Under the pieces are notes generated by a model. The model was given only the letters and a program-made list of their open reading frames with translations. It was not told the DNA's origin and ran no database searches. This document shows, in pieces, positions 53,366-63,110 of a stretch of 64,000 nt of DNA. Numbering within the stretch: position 1 is the stretch's first letter; every line of letters begins with the position of its first letter. The translations under genes and the position numbers were made by a program. Source of the stretch: Prorocentrum cordatum (Eukaryota > Sar > Dinophyceae > Prorocentrales > Prorocentraceae); the NCBI GenBank assembly GCA_963575745.1, contig CAUYUJ010005703.1, positions 269,501 through 333,500 on the forward strand. The letters are read 5' to 3'.

Positions 53366-55450
53366 ATGTCGCTGCGCGGGGCGCCCCTCGGCTGGGGGGC
53401 AGCTGGGCTGCCGCTGCCGGCCGTGGCTAGGCGCGCGCGGAAGGGAGGTCAGCGGCGTGCGGCGCCGGGGACCCCCAGCCGCGCGCTGCTGCGGGCCGCC
53501 GCGCTGCTGGCCACGGCCGCGGGCTGGCCCACCCCGCAGACACTGGGGGACTACGGCCCGTCGTACTACGACGACGAGGACCACCACCCCCAGTTGCGGA
53601 AGGGGTATCGCGGGAGCCCAATGATAGGGGGCCCCGGGGTCCCAGCGGGGTCAGGGTCAGGCGAGCATGGGTTGCCGCCGGCGGGGGTTGTTCCGCCTGG
53701 CGTCCCCCCTGCGCCGCCAGCCGCCCCGCCCAGGAAGGACGCCACCCAGCCTCCCTCCCCCAACGGCACTTCAGACACCTCCTGGATTGGGGGGTGGGGC
53801 CTGGGCTACCTCAGCTGGGAGAACCTGGGGAACCACACCTGGTCCTGGAAGGCCGAAGGGATGGGGGGCTGGGCAGACTCGTTTGAGAACCTCAAAGGCG
53901 CCTTCTCGACCCAACAGGATACCGGCTGGCTGCGTTCCGACGGCGGCTGGGTCCTGTACCTGACCGACAGCTGCGGCGTGCGCCTGTTTGGCGCGGCCTG
54001 GCCCATCGTCGGCTGGACCCTCATCACCCTGTGCTGCACTGGCATGCTCGCCCTTGCGGCGCACAACCTGCGGACCATCTTCGCGCCGTGCGCCTGGGTG
54101 TGCTGGGTCATCGGAGCAGCCGCCGGCCTCTGCCGTGCGTGCTGCTGCTGTGCGCGTAAGCCGCCTGGCGAAGCAGAGGTGGATCGCCTTCTGCCGCCGG
54201 CGTCGCCACAGCCCATCACGGTCGTCGACCTTCTCGTGAAGCTAGACGGGCACGTGGCGCGGGTCGGACTCATCTTCGACGAGCTGGAGCGGGTCGGCAA
54301 GAAGGGGCTCTGGGTCCAGTACAACAAGATCAAGGGAGCGAGCAGCAGGGCCCTCAGGCAGAAGCTCGAGCAGGGGAAGTGGGTGCACCTATGCCGCTGC
54401 GGGGACTGCCAACCCCAGGGCGAGAAGGAGCTCCACTGCGTGGAGTACGCGGCCCTCGACTCGGCGGCCATCGTCGACATCGGCGCGCACGCTCGGCTGA
54501 CCCCCTGCCGCTTCTGCGTCCTCACAGGGCGGACCCTCACCAGTGGAGTCCGCCTGTTCGTCACCTGCGTGATGTACTTCTTCTACTTGGCCTGCTGCTG
54601 CGGGCGCTGCAGCCGCCGGCGCCGCCGCCGCCGTGAATCGGCAGGCGCAGCGGAGCCAGGCGTAGCTGGGGGAGTGGCAGAACTACTGGATCAAGAATCC
54701 GAGTCTGAGGTCGAGATCGAGGAGCGTCCCTGCGAGGCCGTCAAGGTGGGCGTCCTCATCAAGGGCGCGATGAGGCCCTTGGCCCCAGGTGGGTGCCGCG
54801 ACGCTGCCGACACGACCCCCATGACGCTGCTCTGGGAGGACGGCCAAGCCTCGGACCTGCCCCCCCCGGTCGACGGCAAGAACGCCACGGTCTGCCTCTG
54901 CGAGCACCACAAGCAGGTCTACCAGGCTACCCGGCTCGGCGACAAGTGTTCGATCGTCAACTGCTTCCACCAAGCAGTCGGGTCTTCGGCCGGAGTACCT
55001 CTTTGCCTCGTCCATCTTGGTGGAGAAGCCGGCCGTGCTGCCGTCCGCTCCGCCACGACAGCCGCTCCCCCCACCGGGGTGTTCGCCGGCATTCGACGGC
55101 GAGTGGCTCGGGGTGGACGGAGCCCGGGAGCCAACGCCCCCGCCGCCCAGGCGAGCGGCGGGTACACTACACCCCCCAGGCGAGGCTCACCTGCTCCAGC
55201 AGGGGGCCTCCGCCTCCTCCTCCTCCTCCTCCTCCTCCTCCTCCTCCTCCTCTGCCTGCATAGTCCCTCCTCGTCCCTGTTTCTTCGTATCCTCCTCTTC
55301 CTCCTCCTCCTCCTCCTCCTCCTCCTCCTCCTCCTCCTCCTCCTCTTCCTCCTCCTCCTCCTCTTTTCTCCTCCATCCTCCTCGTCCATCCTTCATCCTC
55401 CCGATCCCTCTTCCTCCTCGTCCTCCTCCTCCTTCGCCTCCTCTTCCTGA
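53366..55450 (+). CDS. Trp/Cys-rich membrane protein with zinc-module-like C-terminus
   Basis: ORF from ATG 53,366. Residues 40-53 are hydrophobic (signal or anchor). Residues 60-135 are Pro/Gly-rich. Residues 139-200 form an aromatic block (YLSWENLGNHTWSWKAEGMG). Membrane segments lie at about 206-232 and 237-262 (ending CRACCCCARK) and 396-413 (FVTCVMYFFYLACCCGRC). Residues 510-550 hold CLCEHHKQVYQ...CSIVNCFHQ...LCLVH, that is C-x2-H, C-x4-C, C-x2-H. After about residue 614 the frame runs into CTC repeats (poly-Leu/Ser), so the true end is likely near 55,175-55,200, perhaps at an AG-GC donor. It reminds me of recurrent dinoflagellate ORFs of unknown role, possibly element-borne. Function unknown. 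Confidence 0.7.
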   Translation: MSLRGAPLGWGAAGLPLPAVARRARKGGQRRAAPGTPSRALLRAAALLATAAGWPTPQTLGDYGPSYYDDEDHHPQLRKGYRGSPMIGGPGVPAGSGSGEHGLPPAGVVPPGVPPAPPAAPPRKDATQPPSPNGTSDTSWIGGWGLGYLSWENLGNHTWSWKAEGMGGWADSFENLKGAFSTQQDTGWLRSDGGWVLYLTDSCGVRLFGAAWPIVGWTLITLCCTGMLALAAHNLRTIFAPCAWVCWVIGAAAGLCRACCCCARKPPGEAEVDRLLPPASPQPITVVDLLVKLDGHVARVGLIFDELERVGKKGLWVQYNKIKGASSRALRQKLEQGKWVHLCRCGDCQPQGEKELHCVEYAALDSAAIVDIGAHARLTPCRFCVLTGRTLTSGVRLFVTCVMYFFYLACCCGRCSRRRRRRRESAGAAEPGVAGGVAELLDQESESEVEIEERPCEAVKVGVLIKGAMRPLAPGGCRDAADTTPMTLLWEDGQASDLPPPVDGKNATVCLCEHHKQVYQATRLGDKCSIVNCFHQAVGSSAGVPLCLVHLGGEAGRAAVRSATTAAPPTGVFAGIRRRVARGGRSPGANAPAAQASGGYTTPPRRGSPAPAGGLRLLLLLLLLLLLLLCLHSPSSSLFLRILLFLLLLLLLLLLLLLLLFLLLLLFSPPSSSSILHPPDPSSSSSSSSFASSS

Positions 55451-55533
55451 ATAGTCCCTTCGCGTCCCTCCTGATTATTATCCTCGCCTCCTCCTCCTCC
55501 TCCTCCTCCTCCTCCTCCTCCTCCCCCTCCTCC
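55200..55533. repeat. CTC microsatellites
   Basis: CTC runs at 55,208-55,252, 55,290-55,368 and 55,488-55,530. Confidence 0.95.
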
Positions 55534-55556
55534 TACGTAGCCATTTTGGCTCAAAG
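55534..55556 (+). other. Spliced-leader relic at the 5' end of LINE-C
   Basis: ACGTAGCCATTTTGGCTCAA matches the dinoflagellate spliced leader apart from one substitution (CC to AC) and one extra A before the final G. The LINE-C 5' region follows directly. Inference: the LINE transcript was trans-spliced and then reverse transcribed, so this is the original 5' end of the insertion. Confidence 0.85.
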
Positions 55557-55605
55557 TTTTGTGTCCCCCTGTGGACAACGTGGATACCGCTAGTCCGCGG
55601 CCAGT

Positions 55606-56665
55606 TTGAGTGACGTTGTGAGCTCCTGCTGGAGCAATGATGTTTGCTCCTCGGAACGCTCTCGCATGGGCCGTGGCAAGCATGCGTTCACCACGTGGTC
55701 GGCGTGCGGCAGCTGGGCGTGGGACTGGAGCCTCAAGCGCCAGCGTGGTGCCTGTGGTGTGCGTGGCACGGTGCAACCAGGCTGGCAGTCCTCTCAGAGT
55801 TGCACGTGGTATGCGCCGTGGGCTTCCTCGCAGGCTGGTGCGTCGGGCTGGGGTCGCTCTGCTTCCCCGCCGTCGACCTCGACGTCCCTCGAGGATGCCA
55901 TGGCAAGGGTGCTGCAGGTCGCTGGCATCGACTCGGACCCTGAGGCCAAGAGGCCGGCGTCGGTGCAGTCCCTGGCGGTCGCGAAGAAGGTCCCCGCCGC
56001 GGTCAGCAAGCCCGCATACACCGTGCTCAAGGGGGCCTCGTCCGAAAGCTCCTGCAAGAGGAGGCCCTCGACCGTGCTGCCAAGCAGGTGGAGGCCGCCC
56101 GGTGGCACCTCGAGCGTGCCAACGAGCGCTTTGAGCTGGCGACGGACGAGATGGTCGAGGCTGAATTCAACCGCCTGCAGGCTGAGAAGGCGCTGGGCAC
56201 GGCGCCTGACACGAAGTCCACTGACGGCCTCAATGCTTCGTCGTGGACCGCGAGCTGTTCGAGACCCTTGACGAGCTGGACGTCGATGACAAGAAGGCGC
56301 TGGAGACCTTCCAGAAGCAGCTCGACACCATCACGAAGCAAGCGCGCGACAAGCAGAAGGAGTTCCAGGTGCTGCTGGACAAGGCCAGGGCGGCGCACAA
56401 GCAGGCGGCGCCCAAGCGCAGGCGGCGCGACGAGGACGGCAACTCCGCCCCGGGTGCCCCGCCTTCCTCGGCAGAGGCGGCTCCCAGCGGAGCTGCAGCG
56501 GCCTCCTCGGCAGCCCCCAAGCCTTTCCCCGAGGAGGAGAAAAAGAAAATGCGCGCCAGGTTCTTGGCTGAGACGTGTTTGCAGGCGGCCAAGCAGGCCA
56601 AGGGTGTTGGCAAGGGGCCGTTCCCTGAGTGCCCTGCTGCTCCTGCCGCTCCGCCTTTTTCCTGA
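55606..56665 (+). pseudogene. LINE-C ORF1 (zinc-finger-like N-terminus, coiled coil)
   Basis: TTWSACGSWAWDWSLKRQRG, then ACGV, is a degraded W.C.CG...W...... C..CG finger (ORF1 hallmark in dinoflagellate LINEs). LEDAMARVLQVAGIDSDPEA follows, then after frameshifts near 56,035 and 56,235 a long helical region: AAKQVEAARWHLERANERFE, EAEFNRLQAEKALG, and DRELFETLDELDVDDKKALE. KRRRRDEDG and a Pro/Ala tail end it at 56,665. Expected role: nucleic-acid-binding chaperone. Confidence 0.72.
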
Positions 56666-56689
56666 TCCTCAGGCGCGCCCTTGTCGCTG

Positions 56690-57512
56690 GGGGTGAGGAA
56701 GCGGCCGACTATGTACCGCATGAGCCCAAGGACGGCACGTCCCTGGACATCTTCTTCGGCAACATCACGGAGTGGGGCCCGCAGACCGCGCGTTTCCTCC
56801 CCTAGGAGCAGGAGCGCAGCGTGCTGGCCCTGGTTGAGACGGTTGAAACGCACAAGGGGGTGGATGCCATGCCCGACATCTGCACCTCCTTGGACAAGGA
56901 TGGCTCGAGGTTCGTTTTCTCGGCGGCTCGCCCGTCAGGCAAGTCGGAGTGCGGGCTCTCTGGAGGTGAATGGAGTCTTACTAAGAAGCACATTGCGACG
57001 ACTAGCTTTGAGAGCGCTCGTACTGCTGCCCGCGCTGCTGGCCGTCACCTGCTGCGGGTTCGTCCCGACGGTCTCGAACACCAAGGGCGGCAACCTGGTG
57101 CTGATCGCGGCCTACCTCCAGCCTGGCTTTGGGGTCAAGGGCTGGAACAATGACGTGCTGGTGGCACTGGGGTCTTTTACCAGGGCTCTGGCCGACCCGT
57201 GGATCGTGCTAGCTGACAGGAATATTGAGCCAGACAAGGTGGGCGTTCGTACTTGCACGCCGTCCTGCGCCGCCACTTGCGATAAGGGGCCAGGGCGCAT
57301 GTATGATCATGGGTTGGTTAGCAAGGGATTTTCCCGAGGCCGCTATGATCCCCGAGGTGGCTGTCCCTTGGAAGACACATTGTGGAGTTTCGGTCCAGGT
57401 CAATGCAGTGCGCACGCACAGATGGCACAAGCATCTCGCTCTTCCCCGTGACTTGTTTGCGCGTGACCGAGCCAAAGCTCTCCCCGACCCGCTCAGCATG
57501 AGGCCCATGTAG
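56690..57512 (+). pseudogene. LINE-C ORF2 endonuclease domain
   Basis: In three frames: SLDIFFGNITEWGPQTARFL (N-terminal N..(S)WG block), VLALVETVETHKGVD (where QET/LVQETK with the catalytic Glu sits), and NLVLIAAYLQPGFGVKGWNN. Then DPWIVLADRNIEPDKV follows (D-x-N, usually ADWN.(E/S)P), RMYDHGLVS (the IDY block) and VPWKTHCGVSVQVNA (final His). The order and spacing are right for the LINE endonuclease; frame changes at about 56,805, 57,000 and 57,330 break it. Confidence 0.72.
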
Positions 57513-57620
57513 CACGAGGAGAAGAGGCAGCGCCGCATGCACGACCTGCCTGACGAGCACCAGGAAGCCTTTGACGAGTCCCACCAGCCCTCTGGGCGTA
57601 GGTGGTTTGGGGAGTTTCCT

Positions 57621-57837
57621 CTTCCCTTTCGGGGAGGGGGGTTATCACTGTTCCCTATTAACAAACACACCCTCCCCCAGGCGACCGGTAGCCAACCAGG
57701 AACCATGACGGCACCCCCCCACCATCTCCAGAGAAAAAAAAAACAAAAAAAAACACATGATGCCTCCAAATTCGGAGCATGCGCAGCAAACCCGACGCGG
57801 CCTCCCCCCGTCATCCGTCAAAAAACCATACAGAGTA
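57621..57837. other. No feature seen
   Basis: Junction between LINE-C and the GGC microsatellite; A-rich stretch near 57,728-57,752. Confidence 0.4.
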
Positions 57838-58272
57838 CACTTGGCGGCGGCGGCGGCGGCGGCTGCGGCGGCTGCGGCGGCGGCGGCGGCTGTGGCGGCT
57901 GCTGCGGCGGCGGCGGCGGCGGCGGCGGCGGGCGGGGGCGGCGGCGCCGGCGGCGCGGCGGCGGCGGCGGAGGCGGCGGCGCCAGCGGCGACAGCGGCGG
58001 AGGCGGCAACGGCTGTAGCGGCAGCGGTTGCGGCGGCGGCGGTTTGGCAGTGGGGGGCGGCGGCGGCGGCGGCCGCGGCGGCGGCGGCGGCGGGCGGCGG
58101 GCGGCGCGACGGCGCGCGGCGGTGACGGCGGTGGCGGCGGCGGCGGCGGCGGCGCGGCAACGGCCGCGGCGGGCAACAGCGGCGGCGGCGGCCGCTGCGG
58201 CGGCAGCGTCGGCTGCGGCGGCGGCGGCGGCGGCGGCGGAGGCGGCGGCGGCGGCGGCGGCGGCGGCGGATT
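57838..58272. repeat. GGC microsatellite
   Basis: About 430 bp of interrupted GGC/GCG triplets. The poly-Ala, poly-Gly, poly-Pro and poly-Arg frames are artefacts. Confidence 0.96.
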
Positions 58273-58855
58273 GACCCCCAGTTGCTGCCCATCCAAAGAC
58301 GATTGCTGAATATGATGAGGCTCGGGCCAGACTCGGGTGTTCCGTATGTGTCGGGAGGGCGGGTGGGAGTGAGCGAGACGGCTTGCGGGCGGGGAGGGCG
58401 CCTTGACCCGTCCCCCAGTTCGAAAGGGGTTGGGAGGCCCAACCAGCAGCTTCGCCTTGGGCGAAGCCAAGCTCCAGTTCTGTTGTACCGTAGTAACGAT
58501 AGTCCCAGTAGTAGGAGGCGAGCCATCTCCAGCAGTTTTGGTATCGATGGCAAATAATACACCTCGCGCTGAGGTGAAGTCAGATCTGGGCGGCCAGCCG
58601 CTTTGGGCCAAGCAGCCGCGGATGCACGTTCGTTCCCACTCACATGCAACGCCCAGCTCACTTTAGAGTCGGGGGGGGAAACGAGGCGTGAATCCGCCGC
58701 CTCTACACAGCAGGTACAGCAGCGACCATTTACAAAAAAGGCAGCTAAAGAGCGGGGCCGTAAGGAAGGTGGACCCGCACGCAAGTTGCCGTGCCTGCAC
58801 AATTTCGTGCATACGAATACTCCTCAGGCGGCTACAGAATAGGGGGTATGACCCT
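58273..58855. other. No gene recognised
   Basis: Moderately GC-rich, unique-looking sequence between the microsatellite and the copia element. No LTR could be identified by eye. Confidence 0.4.
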
Positions 58856-58856
58856 T

Positions 58857-59735
58857 CTAAGTTATGTTTGAAGGATTGTTGTACCTCCCATAACCTGTAG
58901 GAGCATATCTCTGTCGACGCCCGCCTTGGTGTGACCGCCCGCAGTCATATCGCGGGTGTCGCACCACTGAATACTGCGCACGATTCCTCGCTCCAGCAAC
59001 TGTCGTATCCCGCTGATGTGTCTTAAAAGGGTACACACAGTCGGCTTCTTCAAGTCCTTTTGCTTGATAAGGACTTAAAACAGACTCAGCATCTATGGCC
59101 AAAGTGACCTTGATCCAAGTATGTCTTTCAACTGAGTGGGAGTTAGCGGCCCTGCGTGAAGCTCGTGCAGAGTCACGATCGTGGGATAACTGTCCTCAAA
59201 GTTGTGGACAGCTGCTAGTGTCTCTTCTGAATAGCTCGAGCGGGCCTGCAAGTGGTGAGGCTTGCAGTACGCATCGATCAAATGGACGACGGGCTTGCCA
59301 AATGGCGCGCTTCCACGCCGTAGCAGGTTTGCCCCGCGAATACCATCGCCTTTGACTTCGTCATCGGCGTCTCCACTCAGGCGTCGGCAACCTGAGTCGC
59401 TGCGCAGGTCGACCTCGCCCGCAGGGGTCATCGCCTGGTAGACGATAGTCTTAGGGCAGGCCTGCAGTTGCCTGGTGATCGCGCTCAGTCGTCGCACGTG
59501 TATGTTGGTCGGCCCTTGGGCACGCTGTAGAGAAACAACATGCGCCATCAACCGCACCTGGGTGATTCATGCATGCGCCAGCGTGCCTCTAAGACTGACG
59601 AACATGTCTGCAACCATTTTGGATGTCCGAACGTCAGCGTCGGCGCCGGTAAGTTCGGGGCGCTTATAGGACGGGGTTGCTGGATGTGTTCGTCTTGGTC
59701 CAAAGTAACACTGCCGTCCTCATCCTTGGTATATA
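58857..59735 (-). pseudogene. Copia RNase H region
   Basis: Pieces in several frames: MIYTKDEDGSVTLDQDEHIQ, AHVVSLQRAQGPTNIHVRRL, YQAMTPAGEVDLRSDSGCRR (RNase H D.D), RRLSGDADDEVKGDGIRG, SSYSEETLAAVHNFED (Glu helix), and at the end IQWCDTRDMTAGGHTKAGVD. This is the copia-type terminal RNase H. Confidence 0.8.
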
Positions 59736-60960
59736 TCACAGCACAATTGGCGCATGTGTGCGTGTTGAATTTACACTTACCAAAAGTGTATTCGACGCAC
59801 TTGACAGACTTGTCGTGTCAATGGTGTCTTCAGTGCCGGCCACATTGATATCACCAACATGTTTGGTCGCAAGCAGGTTACTGCTCGTCTGGAACTCCTC
59901 GTCGTGAGACGTGGGTCTGAGACCATAACCTCTCGTGGTCCTTCTGAACTTTAGTGAAACAGCTCGGGGCGCGTCTCTGGTGCCAGTGCCTGGCCCAAGG
60001 CACTGCAAGGAGTGCTTTGACTCGTCGCTGCGTTCGAATCCTGGGGGGGTTCGAAGCGTTCCAGGCGGCAAAGTTAAACGCGCCACACGTTCCTGTTCAC
60101 CAGTTGCCTCAGCAAGTTCCTGGTAGGCCAACCCTTGCAGGAAGGCCATGTTGATGTCGAGGGAGGCAATGATCCATTGCTTCTTGCGCGCTGCCGTGCT
60201 CGCGAGTAGTCTCTGGTTCGACCGCCGCGCCGATCCCGAAAAACCTTCCACGCCGAAGGCTTCAAGATCCATGAAGCCTCGAAGCACCAAGCGCAATCCG
60301 ATGGCACGCTCCTTCTCACCCTCCTCGGTCTTCACAAACTTTAATTTGTGCGCGTGCCTCGAAGTCATGATGTTCGACGCTTTCGATACGTCTTGCATGT
60401 TGAAGCACTTGTTGTCAAACCATGCATTGAGTTCGGTGTAGAGGGTTTTCGATACTTTCTCGGGATTCGCCTGGACGCCGGCCTTCGCGAGGAGGTCGCC
60501 TTCCCTGACGACCGCAGCTCGCTTTGCAGCGGCGGCAACAGATACTCGCATGGTGGTCGCACGGTCAGCATCAAATATCCTGCGCTGTTGTTCGGACAGG
60601 ACAATCTTTGACACTTCTGCCGTAAAGCAGAGTTCTACATACTTCCCATGTTCGTCTGAGCCCAGTCCGTAACTGCAGTATTCGACCGTGGAGCACAGTG
60701 GAACATGATACGTCTCCTCGATGTCGGATTCGCGCGGGCCCCCAATTCGGCAGGTGTCCCCGCTGTTCTTCAGCTACAGTGATCAGCGCACTACTGTCTG
60801 AAATCATCTGAGTGGGTATTGCGAAAAGATCCTCTAGTGGAGTTGCCTCCAGTAGTCCCCTTTCCATCTTGTAGTTCTGTATACCACGCCTCCACGGCGT
60901 GCGCCTCGAAGTCAGCCTCCGATTCCTCATGCATCGTGGGAAGCCGTCCATCCTCCTGTG
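59736..60960 (-). pseudogene. Copia reverse transcriptase
   Basis: The open frame at 59,736-60,614 has ELNAWFDNKCFNMQDVSKAS, GLRLVLRGFMDLEAFG (R.RLV.RGF), IIASLDINMAFLQGLAYQEL (the LDV..AFL.G motif with catalytic Asp), LPPGTLRTPPGF (PPGF), GTRDAPRAVSLKFRRTTRGY (the L.DAPRA block) and KHVGDINVAG. The last is the YVDDI motif with the first Asp changed to Gly (codon at 59,853-59,855), which would abolish polymerisation. An upstream continuation in another frame (MHEESEADFEAHAVEAWYTE) reaches 60,945. Confidence 0.85.
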
Positions 60961-61370
60961 GGATCCCCCCATCCCCCGACGCACGCGCGCACCCCGCGGC
61001 GCCGGCGCCGGCGCCGGCGCTGGCGGCCGCCAGCAGCGCCGACGGCGGGGACGCAGCAACGACGACAAGAGGCAGCCCGCGGGGGGAAGGCCCAAAACTC
61101 CCCCCGCGCCAGCGCCGGCCGCCAGCGCGAGCGGCGGCCAGCAGCCCCAGCGGACGGCGTGGACGCAGCGACGATTACCAGAGAGGGCCCAGAGGCCGCA
61201 GAGGGAACACACAAATCCCCACATCGAGCCCTCGCCCCCCAAGAAGCCACCGAGAGGCCCTTAGGACCTTGGGAGGGTCCACGAAGCTTCACGCGCGCTC
61301 CTCAGATGCCCCCGAGACCCTTCTGACGAGACCTAAGCACCCATTTAAACTCTGAACCAAAGCCAAAGCA
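60961..61370. other. GC-rich region with GGCGCC repeats, no gene seen
   Basis: GGCGCCGGCGCCGGCGCTGGCGG and duplicated CCAGCGCCGGCCGCCAGCG words at 61,005-61,140. Two copies of GACGCAGCAACGACGA/GACGCAGCGACGATTA lie about 110 bp apart. Confidence 0.5.
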
Positions 61371-61382
61371 CGGTGGCGGGAA

Positions 61383-61490
61383 GAGCCGAAGGTCACACCA
61401 CCACCACCACCACCGAACAACCACCACCACCACCACCACCACAACCGCCACAACCGACCACCACCATAACCACCACCATCCACCAAAATT
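61383..61490. repeat. ACC microsatellite
   Basis: ACCACCACC and ACCGCC triplets over about 105 bp. Confidence 0.95.
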
Positions 61491-61554
61491 AGCCTGGCGA
61501 AGGACCCAACCACATGCAGTTGTGAGTACCGCAAATGTGCTTGCATTCTTCAAT

Positions 61555-61640
61555 GGCGCTCCCTATGGGGCCACGAACCGCACGAGGGGCGTGCCGAATT
61601 GCGCGGCGGGGTGCACAACGCGAACGGATACGATTGGTCA
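61555..61640. repeat. Single unit of the 90-bp repeat family
   Basis: GGCGCTCCCTATGGGGCCAC and CGAGGGGCGTGCCGAATT match the tandem units at 63.12-63.40 kb. Confidence 0.8.
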
Positions 61641-61654
61641 CACCACGAGGGACT

Positions 61655-61710
61655 GAGCGCGGCTGAGTCTGAGCGCGGCTGAGTCTGAGTGTGAATGAGT
61701 CTGCGTGCAA
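61655..61710. repeat. TGAGCGCGGCTGAGTC tandem repeats
   Basis: 16-bp units, about three copies. Confidence 0.88.
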
Positions 61711-61929
61711 GTTAATATCTTTGCATGAATGCGAGCGTGGCCACGCCTGGTGCAAATGTATATTAATGTAAATGGTTCACGCATACCTGTGGCCGCCGCA
61801 GGAGGCTTCCCCGGACCCCCGACGGCAGCGCTCGCGCGCCGCGACGCCCATGCCGGCACGCTCCCCGCGAGGATCGCGCCCGCTTCCTGCCCGTTATTTT
61901 TGTTGCCTCTTTGCCCGTGCGCGCCGATG

Positions 61930-62235
61930 TCCATGGCGGCGAGCGCGGCGCCGCGCGGAGCCCCCGCAACGCACGCCGGTCGCCCCGAAGGGGTCCCGGC
62001 GACGCGCGCGCGTCGTCCGCTGCGCGGAGCAGAGAGAGCTAGCTGGCTGGCTGATAACGGGCGAGGCTGCGGCCGCTGGGCAGAGCGACGACGGGGGCGA
62101 GCGAGGCGCTGGGGGGCGCTGGGCAGAGCGCAGCGCGGAATTCCCGCGACGCGCGCCGGTCGCCCCGAGAGGGCCCCAGCGACGCGCGCGGGTCGCCCGC
62201 GGCGCGAGGCCAAACAGTCAGACCGTCGAGAGACG
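61930..62235. repeat. GCGACGCGCGC...GGTCGCCCCGA repeats
   Basis: (C/G)GCGACGCGCGC followed by CGGTCGCCCCGA recurs at about 61,965, 61,998, 62,147 and 62,180, with GAGCGA/GCGAGGCG words between. Confidence 0.75.
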
Positions 62236-62389
62236 GCGAGGCTCGGGCGGGCCGCTCCTCAGATCAAGCCTCGCGGATAAACTCGGCGAAGCCCAGCTCC
62301 CTAGCCGAGGGAGCAGCGCGCCGGACTGCCGACGGCCCAAGGCGAGAGCCCACGGGACCGAGAGAAGGTCTGGATGCGGACTGCTCGCG

Positions 62390-63110
62390 CCCAGCAGGTC
62401 CGGCCGTCAACTGCCCCAGAGCGATGCCCCCTCGCCCCGTCGCCTTCGCGCATGGCGCGCCCCTGGCACGCCACCGTGGCGATGGCCCTGCCGCGCGAGA
62501 AGGGGGCGCCCGTTCGGGCGACCCTCGGAAGCGCGGAAGGTGAACGGCTCCGACGCGCGAGGCTCGATGAACACCAGCTTGCCCGCGAGGTCCCCCGTGA
62601 GGCTCTCGTCGCGGCGCTCGAGGTCGCCCACGAAGGGCGCGCTCGCGTGCTTCTCCATGTGCGCCCAGAACCCCGGCGGCAAGTGCTTCAGGTAGATCCC
62701 CTTCTCCCCATCTCTCTCGGCCTTGCCGACGTCGCCCCGATCTCGAGGGCCCACGACGATGCGCACGATCCGCCCCTCGGCATCCTTGACGAGGCCGCTC
62801 TCGAGGTCCAGCGCATCCAGGAGCCGGCCCCGCATGCCCACGTGCACCGAGCAGTCCGTGCATGTCACCGGTGTTCTTCGGGCCGGCACAGTTCATCATC
62901 TTGGCGGCGTCCTTCCTGCTCATCGTCGGGGCAGACCTGTCGGCGGCCTGCGCTGGGCACGCATGTTCATCCAGCGCGCCACGGTGCCCCAGTAGGACCC
63001 AATCATGTGGCCGTTCTGGAACCTTTCCCCCCGAAGTCTACGATCATCGGGTTTCAGCTGCATGGCGTTCCACGCGGCCCGGATGGCCAGCGGGACCTGC
63101 TTGCCATGGG
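62390..63110 (-). pseudogene. PIF1/Helitron-type helicase C-terminal fragment
   Basis: Minus strand. Segments are YWGTVARWMNMRAQRR (62,930-63,010), AAKMMNCAGPKNTG (near 62,895), VGMRGRLLDALDLESGLVKD then AEGRIVRIVVGPRDRGD (the 'G.RV.L..N.D...GLV.GA.G.V' block), KGIYLKHLPPGFWAHMEKHA, and AGKLVFIEPRASEPFTFRA. After a one-base frameshift, TGAPFSRGRAIATVACQGRA follows (the terminal helicase motif, Q-G). Family match is by memory of helicases encoded by Helitron-like elements. It is frame-broken, so a pseudogene. It could be another piece of the family whose N-terminus lies at 33.4 kb. Confidence 0.62.

Larger units (their letters stand above)
55534..57620 (+). mobile_element. LINE-C: SL-capped non-LTR element, ORF1 plus endonuclease, 3'-truncated
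   Basis: Starts with a spliced-leader relic, then a short leader, a frameshifted ORF1 (zinc-finger-like, coiled coil) and the endonuclease of ORF2. The RT is missing: sequence identity is lost near 57,620, before the GGC microsatellite. It lies head-to-tail behind the membrane-protein ORF on the same strand. Several frameshifts make it dead. Confidence 0.8.
58857..60960 (-). mobile_element. Decayed Ty1/copia-type pol
   Basis: Minus-strand remnant of the RT-RNase H part of a copia polyprotein, with multiple frameshifts. Integrase, protease and gag are absent or unrecognised. The sequence style (QWCDTRDMTAxGHTKxxxDR at the end, TPxGEVDLxSDSG before it) is the copia type abundant in dinoflagellate genomes. 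No flanking LTRs found. Confidence 0.82.

Noticed and set aside
57645-58802. 385-codon Ala/Pro/Arg ORF
   Set aside because: Translation of the GGC microsatellite.
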